A stretch of 64,000 nt of DNA from Nymphaea colorata (GCF_008831285.2 NC_045141.1:13318106-13382105), one strand, 5' to 3'. Shown: positions 22,971 through 33,921, counted from the first letter of the stretch. Made by a program: numbers and translations. Notes: generated from the sequence alone by a model not told the origin.

Positions 22971-23997
22971 TTATGAACACTGGTGTTCTTGATGCTTTTG
23001 CATTATCTGACAATATTCTTTCAGATTTTTTGTTCCCATTATTGGTCCTTTTATGGCTCTTGTTTGTGATGGTCTTTCTGGCATGATTAGAGATTCTAAC
23101 CATCGTAGGATCTCTTCTTTACTTCCTTCTTTTGTCTTCATTGATATGGAATAGATAATTTGACTGTTCCTCGCTTCGTATAACCATACATTTTGTTCTT
23201 GGTACTGATGCAGTAATTCTTCAAATATAACTTGTATATCTTTTGGTCTCCTTTTGTTGAAGAAGTCCTTTAATTCTGGCAGTAATATCTCTTTTTGCTG
23301 TTCGCCTTCTCTTTCAATTATCTCTTTGGTGAGTCCAAGTTTGATGGCATATATAGATGGTATAATTTGATCATTTAATATTTCTGCTTGGGCAAAGTAT
23401 ATTCTTAAGAAAATAACTGGAGCTTTTGTTATCTCAAGGTAACGTTTAGCTGCCTTGCATAACTCTGGGATTTCTTCTAATTCTTTTGCATTTTTTGTGT
23501 ATATTGTATGGAATAACCCATAGCTGTGTACCATTTTAACTAAACTTGGATCAGTATTTGGATATGCTATCATTTTGTTTATACCTGGATAAGGGATAGT
23601 GGAATATCCTTTTCCTTTCGAAGCATTCTTTTCTCGAGGATTTTTATTCAAGAAATCACATACCTTTTTCAGGTTTCTTAAATAATTGTTTACTATGATG
23701 GATTCGCTTTCTGCTTTTTCTTTCTGAATAGTCTCTACATAGACTGGGTTTTGCTATAGCAACATTTTTCTGAAATTTTTGGTTTAGATTGGTATTTTTG
23801 AATCTTGGTTTAGATACTACTGGTATTTCTATAGTATTGTTAGAAGTACTTGTTATAGCTGTTATTGGCTTAGGTTCTGTAGGTTCTGGTTTTGTAGTTT
23901 GGATTTCTATTTGGTTCTTCCATCTAAGTAGGTCTTTCACTTCTGCTTGTAAAATTGCTACTTGAGTTTGTAGGCTTTCTACTTCCACCCTTAATAT
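22971..23997 (-). pseudogene. Pararetrovirus ORF7, probable spliced last gene (copy B, frameshifted)
   Basis: The frame opens right after the splice acceptor ATGTGCAG (AG at 23999-23998) and has no usable ATG near its start. The N-terminus is a coiled coil (RVEVESLQTQVAILQAEVKD), then a Pro/Thr linker, then a C-terminal domain with APVIFLRIYFAQAEILNDQ and EELLHQYQEQNVWLYEARN. Copy B lost about 28 bases near 23745 relative to copy C and has a TAA at 22971 where copy C reads on. Position, coiled coil and splicing match the P4 protein of rice tungro bacilliform virus, a protein of poorly known function. Similarity at sequence level was not tested. Confidence 0.6.
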
Positions 23998-24247
23998 CTG
24001 CACATAAAATTCTTGTGTTATTGAGAGACTTGGATTTTATGCCGCAACTCAATTTGTGTGTGTAATTTGTATTAGTTATCACTTTACGAAAGTGACCATC
24101 CATCAACGGATTTGATTTGTCTTTACCAGTAGCCGTTTGCTCTGGACTAGCATATTATTTTCCACATGTAGTGGTTAGTGGTAATATGATTTCCACTGTG
24201 TGTGTATTTGTGCTAAATTGTTTATAATTCGATTAATAATCTCTGTG

Positions 24248-26161
24248 TTACTCCTTTACATTTCTGGATAGATAATCTGCATAACAGTTATTAGTAGTAC
24301 TGATAACTTCTATTTCGAAATCAAACATCTTTATATTATTTACTAACCGCCTGATTTCTTTCTTTATAATCGAATTTTCTAACTTTGCATTTAACCAATA
24401 TTTAACTTGGGTATTATCAGTTCTTACCTTGAACTTGGTAAAAACTACGTATATCTCGTAATGTAATAGTGCATAGTATAGTCCTAGTAATTCTTTTCTG
24501 TTAATTTCCCATTTTATTTCATTTTCTTTGAAGCTACCTGAATGGTATCTACAGAGATGTTCTTGTTTGTTATTTAAATATCTATATTTTAATACTGAAC
24601 CATAGCTAGAATCTGAGGCATCAGTTTCTATGATCCATTCGAAAGGTTCCTTTTCATTTGGAAATGCTAATTTTGGTAAGGTTTTACAAACTTCTTTTAT
24701 TTGATTGATACATTGCTTATCTTCTTCGTTCCAGTAATATTCTTCATCTTTTTTCAGTTTTTCTTGTAATTTCTTGCAATGTTTTGCTAAATGTGGTATA
24801 TAGTCCCTTACTTGATTTACTAATCCTAGAAAGGATTGTAACTTTTTCATAGTATCCAATTCTTCTTCTGTTTGAGCTATCTTTTGTTTTATATGGGTTT
24901 GCATTTTGATTCCGGCTTTATCTATTTCTATTCCTAAAAAGTCAATTTGGTTTTTACAAATAACTGCTTTAGATTTACTTATAGCTATTCCTGCTTTGTA
25001 AGCAAAGTCTATAAATTCATTTAATAATTCAAAATGATCTTCTTTTGTATGACTGAAGAGTAATATGTCGTCAATATAAATTATGCAATTTCTGAGTCCT
25101 TTAAATTGTTGATCCATGAAATTTTGGAATCTTCTTGGTGCATTTTTGTATCCGAATGGTAGTACATTCCATTCGTAAAACCCATTGGGTACTGTAAATG
25201 CTGTTAGTTTTTTACTTTCGTCTTCTAATTTGATATGGTAGAAACCACTTTTACAATCGAATTTGCTAAAATATTGATATCCTGAAATTTGTTTTAGTTT
25301 TAGTATTTTGTTTGGAATTGGATAATTATAAGTTTTGACTTTGGCATTGAGATTTCTATAGTCTATTACCATCCTTGTTTTGCCTCTTTTTTGTTCACTA
25401 TGTTTATTTACAATAAACGCTGGACTACTATGTTTAGAATTTGATTTCTGTATGTATCCTCCTTTTAGTAATTCGTTTATATGTAAGTCGAATTCTTTGA
25501 GATCGTCTGGTATATATTTCAGCGGAGCTTGTGTGATTATACTATCTTCATTTATTAATTCGATCTTTACTGTTGTTTTATGTCTTTCCCAATGTTCTAG
25601 TGGGTTTTCTGAATATAATTTTCCTAGTCTTTGTTCTATACTTTCTAATTCGTTTATTTCATATATGTTTATTGTAACTGTGTTTATTTTTACTCTTGTT
25701 AATTTTTGTGTTATTTTACTGTCTCCTTTAATCCATTCTTCTTGTTTTCTTTCATTATTTTTGACTATCAATGCATTTATTTTTTCTCCACAAGGGGTTG
25801 TTAATATTAAATATTTATCTGTTATGTTTATTGGTAGATATCCATTTAAAAATGGTCTTCCTAGTATGATGTCTTTACTTTGTAATTCAAATGCATATAT
25901 TCTATTAACCTTTATTATTTTCTTCCATATTTGTATGTTTACTTGTTTTGCTTTATAATTGATTGTGGTTTTTGCTCCATTAAATCCTTTTACTTCTAAG
26001 GGGTTATCTAATTTTTCCCATAAATTTTCTGGTAAGCAGTTTTTTTTACATAGGTTTATTTGAGCTCCTGTATCCATATAGGCAGTGTAATATCTATTAT
26101 TATACCCTCTTGGTATGATCTTTATTAGTATATAAATAAATTTTTCTTTTGTAATGTTCAT
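24248..26161 (-). CDS. Pararetrovirus ORF6: retropepsin, reverse transcriptase, RNase H (copy B, uninterrupted)
   Basis: An open frame of 637 codons. The retropepsin has D30-T-G-A and ILGRPFL (99-105). The RT has MVIDYRNLN from 264, FDCKSGFYHI, LPFGYKNAP and YIDD (362-365). RNase H has ETDASD (catalytic Asp about 514), the RKELLGLYYAL Glu (about 557), VRTDN (about 582) and ADYLSR near the C-terminus. It would copy pregenomic RNA into DNA and process the polyprotein. There is no integrase. ATG overlaps the ORF5 stop in ATGA. It is the only ORF6 copy without a stop; the rest of copy B is broken, so this is a relic with an open frame, not evidence of an active virus. Confidence 0.92.
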   Translation of the reverse strand: MNITKEKFIYILIKIIPRGYNNRYYTAYMDTGAQINLCKKNCLPENLWEKLDNPLEVKGFNGAKTTINYKAKQVNIQIWKKIIKVNRIYAFELQSKDIILGRPFLNGYLPINITDKYLILTTPCGEKINALIVKNNERKQEEWIKGDSKITQKLTRVKINTVTINIYEINELESIEQRLGKLYSENPLEHWERHKTTVKIELINEDSIITQAPLKYIPDDLKEFDLHINELLKGGYIQKSNSKHSSPAFIVNKHSEQKRGKTRMVIDYRNLNAKVKTYNYPIPNKILKLKQISGYQYFSKFDCKSGFYHIKLEDESKKLTAFTVPNGFYEWNVLPFGYKNAPRRFQNFMDQQFKGLRNCIIYIDDILLFSHTKEDHFELLNEFIDFAYKAGIAISKSKAVICKNQIDFLGIEIDKAGIKMQTHIKQKIAQTEEELDTMKKLQSFLGLVNQVRDYIPHLAKHCKKLQEKLKKDEEYYWNEEDKQCINQIKEVCKTLPKLAFPNEKEPFEWIIETDASDSSYGSVLKYRYLNNKQEHLCRYHSGSFKENEIKWEINRKELLGLYYALLHYEIYVVFTKFKVRTDNTQVKYWLNAKLENSIIKKEIRRLVNNIKMFDFEIEVISTTNNCYADYLSRNVKE

Positions 26162-26460
26162 TCTTCTTCACTTGTACTACTATATGAAAATTTTCCAAAA
26201 GCTTGATAGCTTATGTGTTCTGTTCTTTTATCTTTTTCATTCCAGTAGTTCATAAATTTCCATTCTGCTACAGCTCTAGCTCTTAAATATGTGAAGAATT
26301 GTCTTCTATAATCTTTAAATTTTTTCTTTACTACTCTTTTACTTAGTTTTCCTATAAATCGAAGAACATATATATATATTCTAAATAGTTTTCCTAATCT
26401 GTTTCTTATAAAATTTCTTGTTTGGTTGTTATAGGCTCTTACACTTGTAGTTTGAAACAT
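26158..26460 (-). CDS. Pararetrovirus ORF5, small basic protein (copy B)
   Basis: 100 codons, the same protein as in copy A with no visible difference. Its stop overlaps the ORF6 ATG (ATGA). Core motif GKLFRIYIYVLRFIGKLSKR. Function unknown. Confidence 0.6.
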   Translation of the reverse strand: MFQTTSVRAYNNQTRNFIRNRLGKLFRIYIYVLRFIGKLSKRVVKKKFKDYRRQFFTYLRARAVAEWKFMNYWNEKDKRTEHISYQAFGKFSYSSTSEEE

Positions 26461-26558
26461 TTTGATTTATCATATGATATGTTTGACATTGTTTTGTTTG
26501 AATCAGTCTTTCTCATTCATTTTTCATGTCTATGAATTGTTTTACTATGATCATTTTC

Positions 26559-26858
26559 TCATCCTTCCATCCTGTTGATTATATTTCTCCATTCTATATC
26601 ATCGTAGTAATCATATTCTTCATCTTGGTATGAATAATTTGTTTGGTCGCTGTCATATTCTTCTATGTATGCTAGTTCTAATGCCAACCTTTTTTCTTCT
26701 ATCTCATTTCTTATTTTATTGATGAATTTATGAATCATTATATATATTTTAAAGATTTTTATAAGTTTTTCTTTTCTTTGTTGTTTTTCTTCTAGTGCCT
26801 TGTTCATAGCATTTCTCATATCTTGTTCAAAATTCTTTTCGCTTATTTGTCTAATCAT
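26559..26858 (-). CDS. Pararetrovirus ORF4, small protein (copy B)
   Basis: 99 codons, the same as in copy A. The ATG at 26858 overlaps the ORF3 stop by 8 bases. Basic helical N-terminal half, acidic Tyr-rich C-terminal half. Function unknown. Confidence 0.6.
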   Translation of the reverse strand: MIRQISEKNFEQDMRNAMNKALEEKQQRKEKLIKIFKIYIMIHKFINKIRNEIEEKRLALELAYIEEYDSDQTNYSYQDEEYDYYDDIEWRNIINRMEG

Positions 26859-27813
26859 TTAAATCTCTGGGTATTATGATATGTTTACCTAGATGTTCTA
26901 TTTCTAATGTATTTCTTTCTATTTTGAAATTGTCATATTTGTTTAGCCACTTATTTCCTAATATTATTCCTGTTAGTGTATCATTTCTATGTGCTTGTAC
27001 TTCGAAATCTATTTCAAAAATGTAATCTGCTATTTTTATTTCTTAACTAACTTTTCCCATACTCTTGATAATATTTCCTTGGATGTCTTTATATTTGTGT
27101 TCACTAGGAAATACAATATCGTTATTTATCATATCTGGTGTAATATAATTGTCTTCTGATCCTGTGTCTATTAGAATTTTCTTGAGCATATTGTCTACAG
27201 TTCCTTTTATATGAAATTGCCGTTGGTAGCTAGTTTCTCCTCTTGTACTAACACTTAGTCTTTGTTTAATAATTTGTAATTCGTTTTGTCCATCCTCTAA
27301 ATAATATGGTTCATCATTATTGATCACTGTTATTAATTCTTTAAATGGATTATCAATTTGTACTGTGTCATTTGTTTTTCTTTTAGCAGATATCTTGACT
27401 ACTATGTACATATTTTTCCCTTTAATAGTCATTACTTTGCATCCTTTTTCAAGTTTAATTCCTGATAGTTTCCAGTATAATACTAGGCTTCTATCTATAT
27501 GTTTATCTGTTAGGCTTATCGTATAATTCGGTTTTACTATAAATTTAGGTTTTTGATATATTAGATTACCTCTGACTTTTGCTATTATTGCTTTTTCAGC
27601 TGGATATATGATTCGATCATCCTGATAGGTATAATTCTAAAGGTGTGTTTATTCCTTCTTTAAAACATGCTTTTACTAGTATTTCTATTCATCCAAAATA
27701 CACATATTTCATGGGATTTTTTACTTTTAGTTGTGTTAGTTCTTCTTGGATACCATGTCTACTAATTAGTGGTACTCTGGTTGTTCCTTCTGTTATTCCT
27801 GCATATTCTATAT

Positions 27814-27978
27814 TGATAAAATTAGAAAGAATAATATTTGATTAACCTCGAAATCTGCCCTAACTCCTCTTTATATAGACTAGAGGAGAGAGAGAAGTTA
27901 CAAGAGAAACATCTAAAGGAAACGTTATTACAAAAGTACCCTCTTAAACCTAAAACTGAATATAAACACATCTTAACA
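27814..27978 (-). repeat. 3' LTR of copia 1
   Basis: 165 bp, TG...CA bounded in plus orientation; no difference from the 5' LTR was seen. The purine-rich priming tract (TTGAGGGGGAG on the minus strand) lies next to it at 27979-27989. Confidence 0.93.
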
Positions 27979-27985
27979 CTCCCCC

Positions 27986-30900
27986 TCAAGTTGGAGCGTA
28001 TATGTCAAATAGGCTCAACTTGGAACAGCAGCTTTGGAATGGTCCCCTTGCAAGAGCCTTAGTAAAGATATCAGCCGTTTGCCCTGTAGTTGAAATGTGT
28101 GAGGTACTTACAAACCCCTTTTGAATCATGTCTCTAGTATAGTGACAATCTACTTCAACATGCTTGGTTCTTTCATGAAAAGCCGGATTATTAGCAATAA
28201 ACAGTGCAGCTTTGTTATCACATAACAGTTGCATAGGAAGAGGCACTTCGACAGTAAGATCCAACATCAGGGATCTAACCCACATAACTTCAGCAGTACC
28301 CTGAGCCATAGCTCTATACTCAGATTCTGCACTTGATCTGGCAACCACAGTTTGCTTCTTACTCTTCCATGTAACCAAGTTGGATCCAATAAACACACAA
28401 AATCCAGTAGTGGATTTTCTGTCCGAGGGGCATCCTGCATAGTCGGCATCAACATACACAGATATAGTGAGTGAGGTACCATTCTGAAAGAAGAGTCCCG
28501 TTCCTGGTGAATTCTTTAGATACCTAAGAATCATCATAGCAGCATCCCAATGAACTTTCTTGGGCTTATCCATAAATTGACTCACTCTGCTAACAGCATA
28601 GGCAATGTCAGGTCGAGTAACAGTGATGTATAGGAGCTTCCCAACAATCCCTCTATACTGTCTCGCATCAACATCTTCAGTATCATCATCATACAAGCGG
28701 GTATTGATATCCATAGGCGTGGATGCAGGCCGACACCCCAGCATCCCTGTCTCTTGCAAAACATCAGTAACGTATTTCCTCTGGCACATGATAAGGCCCT
28801 TTTGATTTCTGGCAAACTCAATACCAAGGAAATAACGTAGTTCACCAAGGTCCTTGGTGACAAAGTGTTGTCCAAGGACATCCTTGATGTTGGAAATCCC
28901 CTGATCATCATCCCCTATAACAATGATATCATCAACATAGACAAGAACTATCACCGTACCTGTAGAAGTCTTCTTGACAAAGAGGGAATGGTCGGCCGAA
29001 GAACGTCTGAAGCCCTCATTCTCAATATTCTCTGACAATTTCTGAAACCAAGCTCGAGGACTCTGTTTCAGACCATAAATCGCCTTTCTCAATCTGCACA
29101 CTTTCTGACACTCCCCCTCAGCAACAAACCCTGGTGGTTGCTGCATATACACTTCTTCATGTAAGTCACCATAGAGAAAGGCATTTTTGACATCAAGCTG
29201 TGAGAGGGACCAATTCTTGCTGACAGCCACAGCAAGGAGAATCCGTAAAGAAGCATGTCGTGCCACAGGAGAGAAGGTATCATAATAATCAACCCCATAA
29301 GTTTGGGTATAGCCTTTTGCAACCAGACGAGCCTTATATCTGTCAATACTGCCATCTGCTCTGTATTTGATAGTAAAGACCCATCTGCAACCAACAACGG
29401 CTGCATCAGCTGAAGGAGTAACAAGTGTCCAGGTGCCTCTAGACTGAAGAGCATCCATCTCTTCTTGCATAGCTGCTGCCCATTTGGGATCAGAGAGAGC
29501 ATCCATGGGATTCTGTGGAAGAGCAATAGCCGACAGCCCCTTGACAAACTGTCGGTACATAGGGGTGAGTCTATCCATGGATAAATGACCAGAGATAGGA
29601 TGCAAAGTGCAACTGCGTTTGCCTTTCCTTTGAGCAATGGGCATATCAAGTTCATTAGGAGCATGAACATGCTCGTGACATACTCCTATGTCATCATTAC
29701 ATAAAACATTGTCAGTTGAGTTTGTGTCAGGAATTACCTTGGGCGTGCTGGGTGAAGGCACAGGTGCACATTGAACAGGCGCAACAGGCTTAGTACGACG
29801 TTGGTAGACAGCCCCAAAACGTGGATCAACTGGGTTTGGACAACTCATGAGAGGTAGAGGAAATTGGACTTCATCATTTAATTCAGGCGCCCTTAATTGA
29901 GTTCCATTTGGAGAGAAGAAAGAGGTTGATTCAAAAAATGTAACATCAGCACTCACATAATACCGACGAGTAGAAGGATCATAACATCGATATCCCTTTT
30001 GAGTGCGGGAATAACCAACAAAGATCGTTTTGATGGCTCGAGGAGACAACTTATCTCGCCCAGGACCAAGCAACTGAACAAAGGCAACACATCCAAAAAC
30101 ACGAGGTGGAACAGAAAACAAGTCTCTGTCAGGAAAGAGGACAGAGATAGGAATAAGGTCTCCCAACACAGATGACGGCATACGATTAATAAGATAGCAT
30201 GCTGTGAGAACAGCATCGCCCCAGTAAGAATGGGGAACATGGCTATGTATGATAATGGTTCTGGCAACATCAAGAATATGACGATATTTCCGTTCAGCAA
30301 CCCCATTTTGTTGGGAGGTATAGGCACAAGAAGTTTGGTGGATGATACCCTTATCCCTGAAAAATTGTTCCAAAGAGGAAGCACAGAACTCAAGAGCATT
30401 GTCAGAGCGCACAATTTTGACACAAGTATCAAACTGAGTCAGAATTTCATTGATAAAATTTTTGATTACATGACCCACTTCAGATTTATGCTTCATAAGA
30501 AAAACCCAACTAACACGACTATAGTCATCGACAGCAACAAGATAATATCGATGACCTTGAAGAGCAGGTGTACGACTCGGACCCCAAACATCAAAATGAA
30601 GTAACTCAAACACAGAATGGCTACTTCGACTGGGCCGCGGAGGAAAGGATGACCGATGGTGTTTGCCCAACTGACAAGACTCGCATTGAAAAGAAGACTT
30701 AGGAGACAGCTGAGGAAGAACATGCAGCAGTTTCTGAAATGGTAGATGTCCAAAACGTAAATGCCAAGTATAAGCCGAGGATGAGGACGACCCTGCAGAG
30801 GTAGACCCAGCAAAGGGAAAGGGATGCACTAGCCTGTAAAGACCTCCCTGTTCACGGCCACTGCCAATCACCCTGCCCGTCAGTATATCCTGAAACACAA

Positions 30901-32191
30901 GAGAAGAGGAGTCAAATATCGCACGACAGTTTAAATCTCTGGTAATCTGACTGATAGATAGTAGGCTATGTGGGAATTCTGGTGCATGAAGAACATGTTG
31001 CAATGGTAATGATGAAGTAAGTTGGACCTCTCCAAGTCCAACAACGGGAGAATATTTGCCATCTGCTAGAATAACCGAGCGACCAGGTGGAGTAGGGACA
31101 TAAGAAGTAAACTGTGCCTTGTCTCCACAGAGATGTGTCGATGCACCCGAATCAATGAGCCAATCTGTAGTGTCAGAATACATACCAGATGAAGATGCAC
31201 TGGCAGCAGTAGTGATAGTAGAGGTGGTCGGATCAGGAGCTTGTTGAGGTCTATCTCCAATCAAGTGTCTCAACTGAGAGATAATATCATCTGCACGTAA
31301 CTCACTGGAGGAAACAGGATGCTGAGTCTTAGGCTGCTCTGAAGAATCAGTAAATACAGTCTGATTGGCAACAGCTGGACGACCATGTTTCTGCCAACAC
31401 TTATCCACAGTGTGACCAATGCGATGACAAAACTGACATACTGGGCGCGAAGGGGTATTGCCACGGCCACGGTATCCTCGTCCTCTGGCAAAGAGGGACC
31501 CACCTCTGCCACGAGTAGCAAGCATAGCAGAAGTGGTATCAAGAACAGTCGATGAAGGGATTGGAATTCTGCTTAGCCTACTATAAGCTTCATCAATAGG
31601 AGGAATCGAGGGACTAGTGAGCATCTGATTCTTTGCTGATTCATAAACAGAGTCTAATCCAGACAGAAATACTCCGACCATAAGCATATCTCTGTATGCC
31701 TTCTGTTGTTCACACTTACATGCAGGAAAGTAGCTGTTTAGTCTCTCAAACATGGACTTGAGACTAGAATAATAAGTATGTAGAGGGCGACCATCTTGGC
31801 GCATCTGATGAATATCATGATGAAGCTGCATAATTCTTGTTTCATTCCTTGCTTGGGAATAGGTGGCTGCAAGGGAATCCCACATATCCTTTGCACTTTC
31901 CTTATGCAAGACTTCATTGGCAATGTCTTGAGTAAGAGTACCAACAATCCATACCATAACCAACGAATTATCTTTAAACCAAGTAGTATATTTTCCTACC
32001 TTCTGTACGGGCTCGGGCTCCAATATAAGATGTTCCTTCTCATGAGCGATCAAGGTTCTTTTTACTTGCATGGCCCACATCTCGTAATTACCCCCATCCA
32101 TTTTGGTGATAAAGCTGGAAAATGGGGAACTCTTCATCTCTCCCGACGACACAAAGGAAGAGGTATTAGCGCCGCTGCTAATTTCAGACAT
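27986..32191 (-). CDS. Copia gag-pol polyprotein (copia 1), intact
   Basis: 1401 codons, no interruption. In order: gag with MDGGNYEMWAMQVK near 31-43; zinc knuckle CQFCHRIGHTVDKC (252-265); protease WLIDSGASTHL (Asp 347); integrase HHCC zinc site (H477, H482, C503, C506), DDE residues at about D534, D597 and E634 with GVAERKYRHIL; RT with QLDVKNAFLYGDL and YVDD (1085-1088); RNase H with YVDADYAG (about 1246-1253) and SSAESEYRAMA. Integrase before RT places it in copia. Gag and pol share one frame, as in most plant copia elements. The start is the first ATG after the 5' UTR. Confidence 0.95.
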   Translation of the reverse strand: MSEISSGANTSSFVSSGEMKSSPFSSFITKMDGGNYEMWAMQVKRTLIAHEKEHLILEPEPVQKVGKYTTWFKDNSLVMVWIVGTLTQDIANEVLHKESAKDMWDSLAATYSQARNETRIMQLHHDIHQMRQDGRPLHTYYSSLKSMFERLNSYFPACKCEQQKAYRDMLMVGVFLSGLDSVYESAKNQMLTSPSIPPIDEAYSRLSRIPIPSSTVLDTTSAMLATRGRGGSLFARGRGYRGRGNTPSRPVCQFCHRIGHTVDKCWQKHGRPAVANQTVFTDSSEQPKTQHPVSSSELRADDIISQLRHLIGDRPQQAPDPTTSTITTAASASSSGMYSDTTDWLIDSGASTHLCGDKAQFTSYVPTPPGRSVILADGKYSPVVGLGEVQLTSSLPLQHVLHAPEFPHSLLSISQITRDLNCRAIFDSSSLVFQDILTGRVIGSGREQGGLYRLVHPFPFAGSTSAGSSSSSAYTWHLRFGHLPFQKLLHVLPQLSPKSSFQCESCQLGKHHRSSFPPRPSRSSHSVFELLHFDVWGPSRTPALQGHRYYLVAVDDYSRVSWVFLMKHKSEVGHVIKNFINEILTQFDTCVKIVRSDNALEFCASSLEQFFRDKGIIHQTSCAYTSQQNGVAERKYRHILDVARTIIIHSHVPHSYWGDAVLTACYLINRMPSSVLGDLIPISVLFPDRDLFSVPPRVFGCVAFVQLLGPGRDKLSPRAIKTIFVGYSRTQKGYRCYDPSTRRYYVSADVTFFESTSFFSPNGTQLRAPELNDEVQFPLPLMSCPNPVDPRFGAVYQRRTKPVAPVQCAPVPSPSTPKVIPDTNSTDNVLCNDDIGVCHEHVHAPNELDMPIAQRKGKRSCTLHPISGHLSMDRLTPMYRQFVKGLSAIALPQNPMDALSDPKWAAAMQEEMDALQSRGTWTLVTPSADAAVVGCRWVFTIKYRADGSIDRYKARLVAKGYTQTYGVDYYDTFSPVARHASLRILLAVAVSKNWSLSQLDVKNAFLYGDLHEEVYMQQPPGFVAEGECQKVCRLRKAIYGLKQSPRAWFQKLSENIENEGFRRSSADHSLFVKKTSTGTVIVLVYVDDIIVIGDDDQGISNIKDVLGQHFVTKDLGELRYFLGIEFARNQKGLIMCQRKYVTDVLQETGMLGCRPASTPMDINTRLYDDDTEDVDARQYRGIVGKLLYITVTRPDIAYAVSRVSQFMDKPKKVHWDAAMMILRYLKNSPGTGLFFQNGTSLTISVYVDADYAGCPSDRKSTTGFCVFIGSNLVTWKSKKQTVVARSSAESEYRAMAQGTAEVMWVRSLMLDLTVEVPLPMQLLCDNKAALFIANNPAFHERTKHVEVDCHYTRDMIQKGFVSTSHISTTGQTADIFTKALARGPFQSCCSKLSLFDIYAPT

Positions 32192-32630
32192 CGCTCAACA
32201 CAATGGAGGAAACCGAGCCACGGAATAGGAAGTGCAGGCAAAAAGAAGACAATCACATATCGAAAGACAACATGCTGATCATGAAGCAGTTAACGCAGGC
32301 AGCAATCCATAAGTCTGATCGGCTGACAGAACTGAACAAGAGAGATACCAGAGACGACAGCAAAGACGCTGAGAGGAAAATCAGCGTGCAGAGCAGCGGC
32401 GGAGCAGAGGAGAGTGGTGGAGACAGCAGAGGCGATGCAGTGTGCAGCGGCGATTCAGCAGCTGGCAGCGGCGAAGATGACTGCAACAGCTGACGGAGGC
32501 GTCGGGTGGAGAGGTCAGCGACGGGCGGAGATGGGTGGACACGAGCGGGTGGAGGAAGCGCAGCGATGGGCGCGGTCAGGCGGCGGGCGGCGCCGCTCAA
32601 TCGGCGCGCCAAGGAGGAGGAGACGGCTGC
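32192..32630 (-). other. 5' untranslated leader of copia 1
   Basis: A GC-rich leader between the primer site and gag. The short open frames on both strands here lack motifs and are probably chance products of base composition. Confidence 0.6.
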
Positions 32631-32643
32631 TGCTCTGATACCA
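32631..32643 (-). other. tRNA-Met primer binding site of copia 1
   Basis: TGGTATCAGAGCA on the minus strand directly follows the 5' LTR and matches the initiator tRNA-Met 3' end. Confidence 0.9.
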
Positions 32644-32808
32644 TGATAAAATTAGAAAGAATAATATTTGATTAACCTCGAAATCTGCCCTAACTCCTCT
32701 TTATATAGACTAGAGGAGAGAGAGAAGTTACAAGAGAAACATCTAAAGGAAACGTTATTACAAAAGTACCCTCTTAAACCTAAAACTGAATATAAACACA
32801 TCTTAACA
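32644..32808 (-). repeat. 5' LTR of copia 1
   Basis: 165 bp, apparently identical to the 3' LTR. It contains a TATATAG segment that may serve as core promoter. Confidence 0.93.
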
Positions 32809-33921
32809 TATATCGATTACATGTTCTCGTTGGTTGATAATATAGTATTCTTCTATATTTTTCTTAAGTAGGGATTTTATTACTGGTATTTTTCTTACTA
32901 ACGGAAAATCGAATATTTTTTCTGTACTAATATCTAGTTCTTGTTTTTCTATTTGTTTGAAGATTTTTTCATCGAATATTATTCTCTGGATTGTATAATC
33001 TTCTGTTAACTCTTCTTGGTATTTTATATCTTGCGGTTTTTCTATTCGTTCACTCATCTGATTCGCTATCTGTTTCATAGATTGTTTCATGTTCAGAAAT
33101 ATCTGTATCACTTAGTTTTTCGATATTTATATAGTCATCGTCTATAATATTTATTAACTTTTCTTTTATTTTTTGTCTACATTCTTTTGCTATATGGCCA
33201 ATTTTTCCACAATTATAACATTTGCAACTTGAAGTTTTTCTGGGATATTTATTCTTATTTTTTACATAATATCTTCGTTTTGGATATTTTTGTTTATATT
33301 TCTTATATTTTTTGTAATAGTGTTTTAATTTTCTATATTTCTTGTATCCTTTTGGTTTATAAAATGTTTTGCATCCTAATTGGGGTGCCAACTGTTCTTC
33401 ACAGCATTTATATGGTGATTGTATGATTAATTTTAATTTTTTTTTACTTTATATGTTCTTCACACATTGTTTTAAACCATGTTCTTAGAAATTCTATTCT
33501 TGATCCTAGTGTATCTTCTTTCGGTTTATTGTCTTGGAACGTTTTAATTACTTGCCCATATATTATTGGTGGTAATTTTGAAAAAAATAGGTCTAAAGTA
33601 TCGTGGTTTTTCTTTTACTGTTATACTTGATTGGTAAAAATATTTACTAAACAGCTGTATATATTCTTCTAAGTAACACATGTCACATATAGTTGAATTT
33701 AAAATATTTTGTCTTGCTGTTATTTTCATCTGGTCATCATATATTTTTTCTATGTTTGAATGTGAAAATTCGGCTTTAATTGATGCTAAATATTTCTTTA
33801 GTATATCTAAAGGATTAGTAGTCATGGTTCCTTGACTATCTGTTTCGGCTCTTAAGGATTCTTTTGAAGTGGTTGGTAGTTGATCAAACCATAGATAGAT
33901 ATTTCCTACAAATGAATTTTC

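Larger units (their letters stand above)
27814..32808 (-). mobile_element. Complete Ty1/copia retrotransposon 1, apparently intact
   Basis: 4995 bp with two 165-bp LTRs (27814-27978 and 32644-32808) that look identical base for base, TG...CA ends and a perfect 5-bp target duplication TATAT (27809-27813 and 32809-32813). The tRNA-Met primer site abuts the 5' LTR and a purine-rich tract abuts the 3' LTR. The single 1401-codon gag-pol frame is open. Very short LTRs and a 5 kb length suit the Ale/Retrofit group, but the lineage needs a tree. Confidence 0.95.
26851..33057 (-). pseudogene. Pararetrovirus ORF3 (movement protein plus retropepsin-like domain), split by copia (copy B)
   Basis: The 5' part is 33057-32809 and the 3' part 27813-26851, separated by the copia element and its TATAT target duplication inside the HVID codons before the movement-protein core. 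It has the same domains as copy A: KYVYFG, FKEGINTP and IVKPNYTISL, then LIDTGSEDNYIT. It shares with copies A and C the in-frame TGA after KYVYFG and the frameshift before DDRI, and shares with copy A the TAA after the retropepsin segment. Confidence 0.75.

Noticed and set aside
32253-32612. 119-codon Ala/Pro/Ser-rich frame upstream of copia 1 gag
   Set aside because: Lies in the GC-rich 5' leader, low-complexity, no motif.
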